A DNA stretch of 64,000 nucleotides from Heliocybe sulcata (lineage: Eukaryota; Basidiomycota; Agaricomycetes; Gloeophyllales; Gloeophyllaceae), in assembly GCA_004369045.1 (NCBI GenBank), contig ML213504.1:1335508-1399507 (forward strand), written 5' to 3'. The notes beneath the pieces are model-generated. The model was not told the DNA's origin and did no database searches. It was given only the letters and a program-made list of their open reading frames with translations. Below, piece after piece: positions 49,679 through 61,587 of the stretch (its first letter is position 1; every line of letters starts with the position of its first letter). Made by a program: the position numbers and the translations under genes.

Positions 49679-50214
49679 TGCCACGGCCTCGCGCCTACCA
49701 GGCTCGCAGGCTCTCTTCTTGGGATTGCTTCATATGCGAGCACCTCGGCGGGCGGCGCCCCGGTTTTAGTGGACGCATATATCCCGCCGACAGACGCTGC
49801 GTATCCAACTACGTGCAGGGCGTTCGGCATCTGTATACCTCCCGACATCGATATGGCACATGTCGACAATCCCGTCTCAAGCATTATTTATTGCAGTAAT
49901 GAAGCCTAACGAACACTCTTTAATGAACCCACGCCACAACCCCTTGTGTGCACAATTACATCGACAACGGCGCGGACCGCGCCATAGGGACCGGTCCTGT
50001 CTATACCTGACGACCGACGCGCAGATGCCCTCAGCTTTTGGCCAGTCGGGCTGGAGGCGGGCTGCACGTACGAAATGGTATCTTGTACCCTCGCACCACC
50101 ACACCAACATTGCAATCGCGATTGCGCATTGTACTCCACCAGACATCACGTCCTGCCTTCTCTGCCCAGTGCTCATTTGCTTTCGTGTTGATCAACACTT
50201 CTCGCGCATCATTA
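49679..50214. other. Intergenic region after the VTT-domain gene
   Basis: About 535 bp. A minus-strand open frame at 49877-50176 and another overlapping the VTT stop are likely chance frames. No RNA gene or repeat is recognised. Confidence 0.45.
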
Positions 50215-50523
50215 TTACCCTTCTGGCGTCACGTTATTTATTGATTGGATAGTACCATACTTTTCGTATATTGCTTGGAGAGCAGGACTCCAGGGTTTGG
50301 GATTCCCGGGATTGGGATTTGTTAGAATTTCCTCGGTAAGAGTAGAATCAAAGGAATAGAGCATAGTGTTGATATACTCGTGGTCTGCGTCCTCTCGCTT
50401 CGGGAATCTCAAAAGCTTCATCGTGGCTTGTGGGCTTGAAGTCACGTGCACCTGTGGCGCGAGCACAGCCACATGCACAGCTAAGGATCGACGCTCGTCT
50501 GGTTTTGGGAGCATGCACTGCAT
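50215..50523 (-). CDS. Possible small hypothetical protein
   Basis: An intronless frame of 102 codons, starting MQCMLPKPDERRSL and ending QSINNVTPEG. The middle, KLLRFPKREDADHEYINTML and NPKPWSPALQAIYEKYGTI, has composition like a real soluble protein rather than a chance frame, but no family is recognised. A second in-frame ATG lies 10 codons upstream. The 5' end of the frame is close to the plus-strand frame at 50665, so both might belong to one divergent pair. Evidence is weak. Confidence 0.35.
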   Translation of the reverse strand: MQCMLPKPDERRSLAVHVAVLAPQVHVTSSPQATMKLLRFPKREDADHEYINTMLYSFDSTLTEEILTNPNPGNPKPWSPALQAIYEKYGTIQSINNVTPEG

Positions 50524-50664
50524 CCTGTCGTTCTGAACTCCTCTGCTGTGCAAAAGATACGTTCAGCCCGGTCGTTTTCCTAATGCTTGGGCGTCTGATT
50601 TGAAGATATAGCCGGATCTTGTCAACTCCACTGCTGTACTGGGAAACCGGGGACAGATCAAAAC

Positions 50665-50928
50665 ATGGAAACCGCGAGGCTTTCTCGTGCCCTAGGATTG
50701 GTCGTGAAGCACAGTCGTATTTTCTCCTCCCCGCCTCAATCAAGTATTTCTGCTGTGAACACTGATGGAAAACATGTCGTCTTCTATGGCAACCCTGACC
50801 CTCAGGTCGGCTATGGCGCGTCCAAAAGTGATCTTTGTCTAGGTCTCGGTCTTAAATCTTCCTCCGTACACGAGGCTATCTCGCGCTACCAGACACACAA
50901 GCGAATCCCTGGGCGGAAGCACGACTGA
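50665..50928 (+). CDS. Possible small hypothetical protein with presequence-like N-terminus
   Basis: A single-exon frame of 87 codons. It begins METARLSRALGLVVKHSRIF, basic and amphipathic with one early acidic residue, as in a mitochondrial targeting sequence, and continues VFYGNPDPQVGYGASKSDL to HKRIPGRKHD. No family is recognised. It overlaps an open frame on the opposite strand, so the coding strand is not certain. Confidence 0.35.
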   Translation: METARLSRALGLVVKHSRIFSSPPQSSISAVNTDGKHVVFYGNPDPQVGYGASKSDLCLGLGLKSSSVHEAISRYQTHKRIPGRKHD

Positions 50929-51291
50929 TTCTCGAGACTATAATTGCACGCATGCAAATCGATCGCGAGTTTTGGGGTTAGTCGCCCTTAGGCGCGTATC
51001 CTCGCCACTGGCCCGTGAACAATGAGATACAAGCATGGGTGCGTGTGTGGCCGCAGCCCCGGAATGCCCACCGATGGTGGTGCGCCACATGAGGTATTTA
51101 AACCTGCGTCTGGCTCGCGGCCTTGTGTCTCCTCAGCCTGCTTCCCGCTGCCGCTGTTCCTTGGGCTTTGGGTATTCCCTGCCTTTGCCCTTGCCTCTAC
51201 GTGCAACCTGCTCCGTCTCTCCCTTGCGCTGCTTGTGGTAATAACCTATCTGTTTATTGTTATTCTTTCTTGTACTCTCCTGATTCCTACT
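50929..51291. other. Upstream region of the proline-rich hypothetical gene
   Basis: About 360 bp. From about 51120 it is pyrimidine-rich (CT-rich), as is common in fungal promoters and leaders. The sequence from 51022 is open in frame with the gene downstream, encoding a hydrophobic stretch; see the finding on its start. Confidence 0.45.
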
Positions 51292-52580
51292 ATGGCTGCG
51301 CCGTCTTCGCAATCATCTGCAGCAAGCCTGCGAGCTGCTACGCCAGGCTCCGATGCATCTCATAACAGAAAGAGTATGAGTTGGCGCAAGCCGGTGCCGA
51401 AGTTTCTACCCTCTCCTCCACCGTCGCCACCTCCCCCTTCACCTGCCCACCGATTTGGGGCCCTAGCTGCCGCGTCGGCCAGCGACAGCGACGTACCTCC
51501 TGTTCGTACCTGCTCTGTCTAAATTTACTGTCATGAGTATCCTTGACTGATTTGTACTGTTTACGTAGCTCCCTGCTGACTGGCGAGAAGCCATTGAGCG
51601 GGCCTTGACCAGGGATCAGTGGCAGAGGGGTGGCCCTATGGTCGCGTATGGCGGTGGCATGAACGCCAGCGTCGGCGACGTATGGACGCGACCTAGGTCC
51701 CCTACGCCCGACCCTCGGTGGGAGCCTGATTTTACGGGACTTTCTGCACCATCGGCGTCAACTCTCGATTTTCGCCGACACCTCGCGGAGAGAGATAGAA
51801 ATATTTATTATCATGAAGACCGAAGTCACAAGGCGCTTCCTCGCAGACCGGAAACACCACAGCCAAGTTGCAGTCACAAGCATTTGCACCGTGTAGGTTG
51901 ATCTTCATGCAGTGTACGAGCGACTGCTAAGTGTCCAAATGCGTTCTAGACGTACCGACCTCCAACTCCTCCTCTACCCACTCATTACAAGAAGCGTCGT
52001 CTGCCGGACGACGATGCTGTAGTGCCAGTACCTCTAATGGAACCCTATCGCAGAGTGGGTCCATTCTCTTTCGGCTCATATTGTCAGTTTGGCTCACTTT
52101 ACCTAGGTCTACCCTGAAACCCCTACACTCTTTGGCCACTGCGATACCGTGATGCTGGATTCACTCCCTCCTTCTACTCTGGATCTCTCTTGTGCCGCTC
52201 TTCCCCGAGCGCATTCAATAGCGGGCTGGGATGTTCCAGTACTACCCATTGTCTTATCTGGGCCGCCCATCATGAAGAAGACGAAATCCGGTAGATCCCT
52301 GACAAAGACTGTCGTACGTGGCAGGACCATGCAGCCTTCGAGGCCTTCGTGGGTTGACTCACTTTGTGTCCGTCGCAAAGGCGCGAACCGCTCGCAGGCT
52401 AATGCGCAGAAGGCGAAACGGGTCGAACTACCCGGGCTCCCGCCTGTAAGCCAGCACAAGAGGCTCTCCATGGCGTCCACAGTAGTTCTCTTGGAGAGAG
52501 AACGTTCGCCACCTCTGCAAGTTGTGCTATTTATTTGGGACCAAGTTCGATGCTGGAGCAAGAACTGCATCAAGGGATAG
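51292..52580 (+). CDS. Proline-rich hypothetical protein
   Basis: No family is recognised. Four exons (51292-51501, 51569-51892, 51950-52054, 52107-52580) sum to 370 codons plus stop. The N-terminus is disordered with PSPPPSPPPPSPAHRFGA; the middle has a conserved-looking LPADWREAIERALTRDQW and a run of Arg/Pro; then YRPPTPP and KKRRLPDDDAVV, a possible nuclear signal. After YRR/VYPETPTLFGH comes a segment with AGWDVPVLPIVLSGPPI and a basic Ser/Arg C-terminal part. The start at MAAPSSQ was chosen because upstream sequence is pyrimidine-rich, but the frame is open 90 codons further upstream. Confidence 0.7.
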
Positions 52581-52996
52581 ATTCGCAATGCGGTCTTTTC
52601 CGCTTCAAGACCGAACGCTCAGTCGTTCACTTCATATCGTTACTTATGCCCGCACTGACGACCCTACGTTTGTATCGATAACGACTTGTAGCTATAGTAA
52701 ACTCGTTGCTACTTCAAGCCACTGTAATCATAATGCCTTCATGACCCTGATCTAATTAGCTTTCGGCTTGAAGCCGACAAACCTGAAGTCCTCGATTGGG
52801 TAACTGTGACGTCCCAGTGTCTGTTACTTCCCTACCACACCGCTCAGTCCTTTCTTCTCCTCATAATAATACTTGGCCTAAGCTTGTCTGCTATGAGACA
52901 CTGAGAGCAGGCTCTCCATACCATTAATCGCTGAACAAGAGCTCTTCTGTCTGCAATTATCGGACTTGGACGCGTCCGCGGGCGCTATCTATACCA
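52581..52996. other. Intergenic region before the mitochondrial carrier
   Basis: About 415 bp. It should hold the promoter of the EF-hand carrier. No gene, RNA or repeat seen. Confidence 0.5.
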
Positions 52997-55363
52997 ATGG
53001 TCCAACTAGACAGCAGACCTGGTCCCAGCAAACGAGAGATATACGAAGCCAGTCTATCTGGTGCACAGGAGCGGCCATATATTCCTCGGCTAAGGTCCGA
53101 CCCTCCTGCCTATCATCCTCTGCCTCACAGTCTCCTCGAGTTCCGCCAGCAGGAAGGCGCGGAGGAACGTGAACGATGGTTGCGCGAACTGTGGAGACGC
53201 CTGCCCAAGCAGAGACAGGGCAACATTGACGACGAGGCTATTTCAAGGGCGATACCCGTGATGGACGATACGTCCTTGACACGCGAACGCGCAAAGAAGC
53301 TGCAGGAGATGTACGAGGACGAGCTGGTCGGGAGCTGCAATAGCAGTGGCTTGGGCCTGACACGCCATATCGGGTGGAGGGAGTTCAAACGGTATGCGGA
53401 ACAGAAAGAAGCGGGTATGTACAAGCACAGTGAGCGTATCCCGAGCTTGGAATGTAATTTCATTGCCATTAGAGCTATGGAATATTTTTCATAACGAGCT
53501 CGATCTTGACCGCAATGGACATCTGGATGCTGAAGAGCTTGAAGTAGCTCTTCGGAAAGCTGGTAAGGCTCGTTATATCTTGTATTTATTTTTTCTAACT
53601 TGACAGGTAGGAATCAGTCTGTCCGCCACGACCATGTCTGAATTCATGACGTCTCTCACACAAACCCCGCATTCACATGCTATCAGCTTCCAAGAGTTCC
53701 GCAACTTCCTACTGCTGATGCCTCGGAAAGCATCGCCAGAGGAGATCTATCGGTTCTATGAAATGAAACGCTTCCTGGGCGATGATGGACGAGGCGCGGC
53801 TCGGGTGAATATGGAAGGTCTGTTACATTCCGGATTGCATCCATAAACTTATCTGACCCCTTTCTTGGCAAGGCGACGTCAGTCTGAGCGCGGAAGACAG
53901 ACCTCCATCATCATACTCGCACAAGGTATCGAGCGACGTGCCGCCTCTGGTAGACCATGATGATCCTCTGGCTGACGGGGACGAGGACGATCTGGCACCT
54001 GAAGAGTATGAGGAGGAACATCAGAGCTGGTTAGGAGGATCCACTGCTGTCAGGTTCCTGCTAGCGGGAGGCGTAGCCGGCGCTGGTGAGTATACTGCAC
54101 AGTGCGCGCCTACTCGCATTAATCTCCGCCCAATAGTATCAAGAACATGCACAGCTCCCTTCGATCGTCTTAAAATCTTCCTCATTACTCGGCCGCCAGA
54201 CCTCGGAGGCACCTCTCTGAGCCCCAAAGCCCCGACACGAGGCGCAAAGGCAATTGCGAATGCCGTTGGGCGAATATACGCCGAGTCAGGCGTGCGAGGG
54301 TTTTGGGTCGGCAATGGCTTGTCGGTGGCGAAGATCTTTCCCGAGTCTGCGATCAAGTTCCTTTCATATGAAACCTCCGTTAGTTTTGCATTCAAGTCGA
54401 TGTCCTTAGCTTAACGCAGCAGCTTCCTAGAAACGGTTCTTTGCGAAGTACGTGGATCATGTGGAGGATTCGCGAGATATTACCGGCGTGAGCCGATTTT
54501 TGTCTGGTGGCATCGGTGGTATAACGAGTCAACTATGTGAGTAGATATGTGACATGAAGGTATACACTATTCTCACTGTACCTTGCAGCAATATATCCTA
54601 TTGAAACACTGAAGGTGTGTTCCCTGGGTTTGTTTCGACTCACCTGCTGAAACTACTTTCCACAGACACAAATGATGAGTTCAACGGGAGAGCAGAAGCG
54701 CACACTCCTCGCAGCTGCACGACGCTTATGGCTACTTGGAGGCTTCCGGGCATATTACCGGGGACTAACAGTATGTATTCCGACCGCGTCCCGATCCTAT
54801 TACTCATCCTGACTTGACGTAGATCGGCCTCGTGGGTGTCTTCCCGTGAGCCCTAGTCAAACCTGTCTATACCGCACAACTCATGGCTCTTATCAGCTAC
54901 TCGGCTATAGATATGAGCACATTCGAGGCTCTGAAACTGGCCTACCTGCGGTCTACGGGCAAAGACGAACCCGGCGTGCTTGCGACGTTATCTTTTGGCA
55001 GTGTCTCCGGTAGTGTCGGGGCGACAAGTGTCTACCCGCTCAACTTAGTGCGGACGCGATTACAAGCGTCGGGCTCGTCGGGTCATCCAGAGCGGTACAC
55101 GGGTATCATGGACGTGGCGACCAAGACTTACCAGAGGGATGGGTGGAGAGGCTTCTACCGAGGACTGTTGCCGACGCTTGCAAAGGTCGGTACCAGTGGA
55201 CAATCTCACGTTCGCGTTCGTGGGTCTAATGGTGCCTATAGGTTGTCCCAGCCGTGTCAATATCGTACGTTGTATATGAGCGTAGTAAGCGACAGTAAGT
55301 CTGTCTCTTGCACGCTGTGCTCGTACTGAATCTTTGTGTTTGACCGACAGGTTGGGCGTATAG
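52997..55363 (+). CDS. Calcium-binding mitochondrial carrier (SCaMC, ATP-Mg/Pi type)
   Basis: SCaMC carriers exchange ATP-Mg for phosphate across the mitochondrial inner membrane under calcium control. An N-terminal EF-hand region includes one clear loop, DLDRNGHLDAEELEVAL, and weaker ones (QGNIDDEAISRAI). An acidic linker (DPLADGDEDDLAPEEYEEEH) leads to three carrier repeats with signature motifs TAPFDRLKIF, YPIETLKTQ and YPLNLVRTRLQ. Many introns are present, one joining QKEA to ELWNIF. The 3' end is probably spliced at GTAAGT (55295), giving YERSKRQLGV with stop at 55361-55363, which matches the family's conserved ending; unspliced, it would stop at 55296. Length of about 600 residues is normal. 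Confidence 0.92.
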
Positions 55364-55548
55364 TTGGCTCTGCTTCAGATTCCAAATTCCCCTCTTTAAT
55401 CTTGTAGAGTATATCAGAGTATATCAATTGGCATCTTAACCTCATAGCATTGTATCCATACTATTATGACGATATCACCGGGCTAGGTGATGGAAATAGA
55501 AATACACTATTATTGCATGCTTCTTATTGTGGTGTAGTACAGTAGATG

Positions 55549-56062
55549 CTACAGGTCGATCCCGCCATCGTCCGCCTGAGAATGTGTCGCTGCGTCGGAG
55601 GAAGTACCTCCACTGGGACTTCTCGCTTGAGTTTGTGGATTTGACGGGACGTCATAATGGCTCGAGTATGGGATTCCCTTGTTCGAGAGAGCCATCTTGA
55701 GGATCGTTACGCGCTCTTTCTGCGAGGCTCTGCAATATCGATTAGCCGCTCAGCTGAACGAAGCTATCGTTCGCATGAGGAACAGGGAGATATACGTACA
55801 TGACCTTTGAGTTATCCATGTAGGCTTCTTCCAAGACAGAGTCTTCCTCATTAGATCCGGTCATATTTTCTTTGAGTTCATCTTGGGTACGTTCAAGATG
55901 GTTAAGAGAGTTCTGCAGACGCGCGATCTCTGTGAGGACAGTCTCAGATGATCGCGTCAAGCAGCGGCTGGATTGGACACTACCTTCAGTCAGAACCGGT
56001 ACCTCGAGGTGAGTAGCCTCGGCGAGGGTGAAAGGCTGTGGATGGCGGGGAATGTAATCCAT
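55549..56062 (-). CDS. Small coiled-coil protein of unknown function
   Basis: Three exons joined by introns of about 50-60 nt. The first runs MDYIPRHPQPFTLAEATHLE to VPVLTE, the second EIARLQNSLNHLERTQDELK to DNSKV, and the third ASQKERVTILKMALSNKGI to the stop at 55549 after ADDGGIDL. The middle is a clear amphipathic coiled coil; the tail is Ser/Gln-rich and disordered. About 130 residues. No family is recognised. The frame is consistent across both splice junctions, which supports a real gene. It is head to head with the DUF2985 gene. Confidence 0.65.
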
Positions 56063-56428
56063 ATTCAAGTTGTGTGGCTGAGCGCTTCCAAGCGTTGTGG
56101 CGCGAGAAATGGTCTGGCGGGTCGACACAGCCACGACATACGAGCTTCTGATTGTCCAAAGTCGACTTGAGATTCCTAGTGGCCGCTATTCCGCGTCTAA
56201 ATGTCATAGACGTCGACGTCGATTATACCCACAACTAAGAACCTCCGAGTGATACCTTGCAGCCGTTTGTGCAAATTCTCATCAATACTTCAAGCACGCT
56301 GATTAAATTAAGTCTTGCAGGAGTTCACGATCAAGTGCTAGGGCCACGGTCCACGCATATCTATGTTTCTGCTTGCTCTTGTCTAGTCCTCTTTACTAGC
56401 CTCTCTGAGGGTCAAGTCTTTCTCCGTT
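56063..56428. other. Shared upstream region of the small coiled-coil gene and the DUF2985 gene
   Basis: About 365 bp between divergent starts. No gene, RNA or repeat seen. Confidence 0.5.
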
Positions 56429-58731
56429 ATGCCATCCGTAAGGGTACGCCGAGGAACATACTCCTCCCTGCGCGATGAACCTGCGTACGGCACCACTCTT
56501 GCTTCCCGGAGACGACCGCGAGGCAATACTCTCGCGGAGATATTCTTCCATAGGGATGCGAGCCCCGAGGTCGACTCTGGTGCTGCCGCTGGACAACTGC
56601 CGAACAACTCCAGTCTACCTCGGACTACCAGCGATCCAGGTGCACTGCCCCCTGAACAGCCAGTGCAATCTCGAAGCAAAGTTTCTCATCATATTCTGAA
56701 TGGGACTTGGAAGTCTGGGCGCCTTATGAGCCGGAGGGCCGATGGATCCCGGACGTCGATTGGTTCATCCTCTGGAAATAGACTCGTGGCTCAGCAAGGC
56801 TCTCAAGTGGACGTACTCGTGCCGGAAGGAGAACATGCAGGTCGGGTTAATACCGCCCTTAGTTTGAAATCTACCAGGACTTCCTTTGCGAGCTTGGATA
56901 GCCAGCATCATGAAGACGATATCATCGAACACCTGGACGTTATTGGTACGCTTTTCGCCCGGATAAACCTTGCAGTAAGAGCCCGACTGATGATAACTTA
57001 AGACCCTCAGATTGGCGCTGTATCTAGTCTCGCTAATACCGCGAACGCGATACTGATGTAAGTAATATCGCACCCTTCCCTCGCATACACTGAGTTATCT
57101 CTTCTATGCAGCCCTCCACTGCCACTGTTTCCTCGCAAACCTGTGGTGTCCCTACCAGCTTCGCCTGCTCGCACTACAGATGATGTAGAGAAACCTCCGC
57201 AAGACTCGCATAGAAACGACCTGGACTATCATGTGGAAGACGTTCTCTCGAAGCGTCAGCTGTTCAAGCGGACCATGAAGGGTGTATGGGCGTTTGTGAA
57301 AACTCGTCAGTACAGCTTCGCTGATAATAATGACATTGACTCATATAATAATCCACAGCCATGGGGGTGAGCTCTCTCCCTTGATGCTCATAGGATGAAA
57401 AATCTACGGGCGACTAACGGCAATCACCAGTTTATCACTGCCGTGTACGGATTCCTTGTCGGTAAGCACCGATTGCGTATACCGAGTACGCGTCAGCTCA
57501 GTGACCGACAGCATTCTGGGGCGCCGCAATCGTGATCTTCCTCATCAAGATCATCAACTTCCACAATGCGAACACACAAGGCTTCTGGGTAGAGGTATCC
57601 TCCCAAGTGGAGAACGGTGCGTCCATCCCTCGTTCTGCCTTTCCAGCGGCTCAGCGATTCTTTCAAGGCCTGTTTACTGTCACCGGCGTCGGCCTCATCC
57701 CGTTCCGCGCCATGGACACCTACCGTATGGTTCTTCCTCCTTCATCCTCCATATACCCACAATGAGACCATGGTGGCAGGCATCTGGCGTATCTGGCATT
57801 ACAAGCGCAAAACCCGGAAGCTCCGGATTCAAAAGGGCTTGCCAGAACTGGTCGACGAGGACGACCTCCCCGACCCTATTTATGACGTAAATTATGTGCA
57901 TGTGCTTACCGAAGAGGAGCAGGCGGATCTACACTATCGTGGGAGTTTGACATGTTCTGCGACGATTGACGCTGACATGTAGCCCGATAGAGCAAATCAA
58001 ATTTATGAAATCTCAGACGTGGTATAGACCACATGGAACGGATACGCATCGGGTGAGCATACCTACGGCTCTCGTCTTCGTCGGCCACGCTGACTTATCG
58101 TCTGACGGTGTAGGCATTTCCGATCAAGTAGGCGCTTTTCAACTGCTTATATGCGTACTAACCCATCAACTTGATAGCACCGCTCTACTCATCTGTCTCT
58201 TGATTGACGGAAACTCCTTCTTCCAAGTAAGTCCTTATCGTCTACACCACCATCCGCAATAGACTGAGGAAACTTAGTGTATACTGTGCGGAACCATGTG
58301 GGGATTGAACCGGTGAGGACGCCACAGCTGCAGTGATGCCCATGATCACGCTTACTTACACCTGTGTTTACTCTAGGTTCCAACGCCCCGCGTGGAGCAC
58401 CGGTATCCTCATACCAGCGAGCTTCTTGTGCGGAATCTTTTCGGGCGTCTTCATTTGGCATGGTGGCCAGAAGACAAGGCGGACCGAGCAAGTACAGGAG
58501 CGACTGCGTGCCGCTCTGGCTGCCGAGGACGAACACGGGCCCGGGAGCCCAAGTACTGCTAGCCCGGAGCATACGCCAGAGCTGAAGGGTGCCACTACCA
58601 GCACTATCGCCAGTGCTAGTCATCCGTCGTTCCGTCGACACGAGAGTGGGGCAGCAGCCTGCACTGCCGACAATATACCACTTGTCTCCCCTGATAAGAC
58701 AAACGGCGATGCCAGCATAGAGGGTGCTTGA
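56429..58731 (+). CDS. DUF2985-type fungal integral membrane protein
   Basis: The N-terminal about 290 residues are Ser/Arg/Pro-rich and disordered (MPSVRVRRGTYSSLRDEPA). Then comes HVEDVLSKRQLFKRTMKG, the membrane core with AVYGFLVAFWGAAIVIFLIK, NTQGFWVEVSSQVENGLFT, TGVGLIPFRAMDTYR and HYKRKTRKLRIQKGLPEL, further spans STALLICLLIDGNSFFQ and ILIPASFLCGIFSGVFIW, and a Ser/Thr-rich C-terminal tail ending GDASIEGA. This pattern matches DUF2985 (PF11204), a fungal family of unknown function. Several introns lie in the second half; not all boundaries were fixed. Function cannot be named. Confidence 0.85.
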
Positions 58732-59122
58732 CGCGTGTAATTCTATAATGTTTTTTGGGACTCTTGGGACTCTTATCATAGCTTCGCATACTTGCTTGAC
58801 ACCGGAAATTTGAACGTATGCCAGATCTTTATTGCCAAAATCCTAACCTGCAAGAAGTACTACAGCGACCACCACCTCAAACAATGGATTGTTGAAATCC
58901 GATACTACCAAGCTACAACACGCAAAAGCTCCTGCCCCGCGAACAACTCGGAGGCGCTGTGCGAGCCGCATAGCAGCATTCGTGCGCCCTCAGCGCGACG
59001 CCACCTGGCGTCACCTTGATGATTTGCCACAACTATGTACCCAAGGTCAAAGGCTACCAGCCCGCGAAGGCTCATAGCCAGACCCTTTTGATGGGCGCTG
59101 TTGAAGCGCAAGGATTATGCGT
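58732..59122. other. 3' spacer between the DUF2985 gene and MET6
   Basis: About 390 bp between two convergent genes. No gene, RNA or repeat seen. Confidence 0.5.
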
Positions 59123-61587
59123 TTAGGCGTATTGTTGGCGGGCCCAGCGAGCAGCCGCCACGAGGTTGGCCAAAGAAGCTGCAAAAGAAAGTATAGTCAG
59201 TGTATGAACGCAGTTGAACGTGAGCATGTATGCGTACTCTCAGTCTCCTTCCAGCCGCGGGTCTTCAAACCACAGTCAGGGTTGATGAAGAGGAGGTGGT
59301 CGGGGAGGATCTCCAACATAGCCGCGATGCGGTCCTTGATCTCCTGCTCGCCGGGGACACGAGGGGAGTGGATGTCGTAGACACCAGGCCCGATCTCGTT
59401 CGAGTAGCCGTACTCCTTGAAAGTCTGCAGGAGCTTCATGTCGCTCTTGGACGCCTCAATGGAGATGACGTCCGCGTCGAGGCGCTGGATGGACGGGAAG
59501 ATGTCACCGAAGTCCGAGTAGCAGAAGTGGGAGTGCGTCTGGAGAGCGTCAGAGACACCAGCGGTGGCCAGACGGAAGGAGTCGACGGCCCAGGTCAAGT
59601 AGGCGTCCCAGTCAGAGCGACGAAGAGGAAGACCCTCACGGATGGCGGGCTCGTCGACCTGAATGGCGCTGATGCCTGCCTTCTCGAGGTCAACAACCTC
59701 ATCACGCAGCGCAAGAGCGAGCTGCTTGGCCTGCAGCTCACGGGAGACATCAGCACGGGGGAAGGACCAGTTGAGGATGGTGACGGGGCCAGTCAACATG
59801 CCCTTCATCGGCTTCTTGGTGACGCTCTGCGCATACGCGGACCAGCGAACGGTCATGGGCGTGGGGCGAGAAACGTCGGAGACGATGATAGGGGGACGAA
59901 CGTAACGAGAGCCGTAAGACTGCACCCAACCGTTCTGGGTGAAGACGAAGCCCTCGAGCTGCTCGCCAAAGTATTGCACCATGTCGTTACGCTCGGGCTC
60001 GCCGTGGACGAGGAGGTCCAGGCCGACCTTCTCCTGGAAGCGCACGACGCTCTCAATCTCCTTCTCGATGAACTTGTCGTACTCGGCCTGACTGATCTCG
60101 CCCTTGTTGAGCTTAGCACGGGCAGTACGGATCTCCTTGGTCTGAGGGAAGGAGCCGATGGTGGTGGTGGGGAACTTGGGGAGGTCCAAGTGCTTCTTCT
60201 GCACCTCCATGCGGACAGCGAAGGGGCTCTTCCTGTTAAGCATGTCAGGGGTCACAGCCGAGACACGCCTCCTCACAGCGTCGTTGGAGTTGGTCTCAAA
60301 TGAGCGACGAGCACCGATGGACTTCTTGTTCTCCTCAAGGAGGGAAGCAACTTGCGCGTCCTGAGAGCCGGACAGGACCGAGGCGATGACAGCGACCTCG
60401 GAAGCTTTCTCGAGAGCGAAGGAGAACCAGTCCTTCTGCTCAGCAGAAAGCTTGTTCTCGGAAGCCAAGGTGACGGGCGTGTGAAGGAGAGAGGACGAAG
60501 TCGCGATGATGACACGGTCACCGCCGAGCGTGTCGATGGCCTTTTGACCCAACTTGATAGCTGCCTGGAAGTCGGTCTTCCAGATGTTACGGCCGGAGAC
60601 GACACCCAACGAAAGGATGAGAGGGGTGGGCTTGACGGCGGCGAGGGTGTCATCGAGCTGGCCAGGAGCACGGTCCAGGTCAATGTGGAGACCAGCAACG
60701 GGGAGCTTGGCCGCGAACTGCAAGTTGGAGTCGAGACGACCGAAGTAAGTCGTGAGGATGATCTTGGGTGCAACCTGGGAAAGCTCAGTGTAGGCACTGG
60801 AATACTGCTTCTCGAGGTAGGCAGCCTGGTCCAAGACGAGGATGGGCTCGTCGATCTGCACGGACGTAGCACCAGCGGCCTTGAGCTCAGTCAGGAGCTG
60901 CTTGTAGACCGGGAGCAGCTTCGGAAGAAGGGAGATGGGCTGGAAGCCTGGCTTGGCCTCCCTGGCGGGCTTGCCCAGCACGAGGTAAGAGATAGGGCCC
61001 AGAACGACGGGGCGGGTCTCGATACCGAGAGCCTTGGCCTCGTTGTACTCTTCAACAGCTTTGTTGAAGTTGAGCTTGAAGTCGGTCTCGTCCGACAGCT
61101 CGGGGACGACAAAGTGGTAGTTGGAGTCGAACCACTTCTTCATTTCGCAGGCGGGGACATCGACACCGTCGGCCTGACGGCCACGGCCCATGGCGAAGTA
61201 CATGTCGAGCGCGGAGAGGCCATGGCCGAGGTAACGCTTGGGGATCGCATTGAACGACGCAGAGTGGTCAAGGACATGGTCGTAGAGGGAGAACTCGCCG
61301 CTGCAGATCTGGGATCAGATAAACGTCGATAGCGAAGGCGGTGACGGAGACGTACCTGGGGATGAGATCTACACCTTTCGCTTTAATGTTTGTCCAGTTG
61401 TACTTCTTAACTTCCGCTGCGACCTTAGTTAGTTCGTCGGCAGAAATTTTTCCCCCCCAGTACGCCTCGACGGCCTTCTTGACCTCGCGGTTAGCACCTG
61501 CGACGGTATAAGCCCATCAACACTCGATTCGAGACCTGGTAAAGACGCACCGATGCGGGGGAAACCCAGAACGCTGGAGAGAACCAT
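59123..61587 (-). CDS. MET6: Cobalamin-independent methionine synthase
   Basis: Met6 transfers a methyl group from methyl-tetrahydrofolate polyglutamate to homocysteine in the cytosol, the last step of methionine synthesis. The zinc ligands are visible: His and Cys in THSHFCYSDFGD, Glu in VISIEASKSDM and Cys in FINPDCGLKTRGWKET. The N-terminus VLGFPRIGANREVKKAVEAYW is joined across an intron after a 37-nt first exon (61587-61551). A second intron splits LIP/SGEFSLYD, and a third near the 3' end gives ETSLANLVAAARWARQQYA with the stop at 59123. About 767 residues, the usual length. The central exon of 2 kb is unbroken. Antisense frames are long because of strong codon bias. The DNA upstream (61588-62685) holds no other gene. 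Confidence 0.97.

Noticed and set aside
59230-61332. Long plus-strand open frames (357 and 326 codons) antisense to MET6
   Set aside because: They mirror the MET6 coding strand, whose strong codon bias removes stops from the opposite strand. They show no family motifs, and the MET6 frame explains the region fully.
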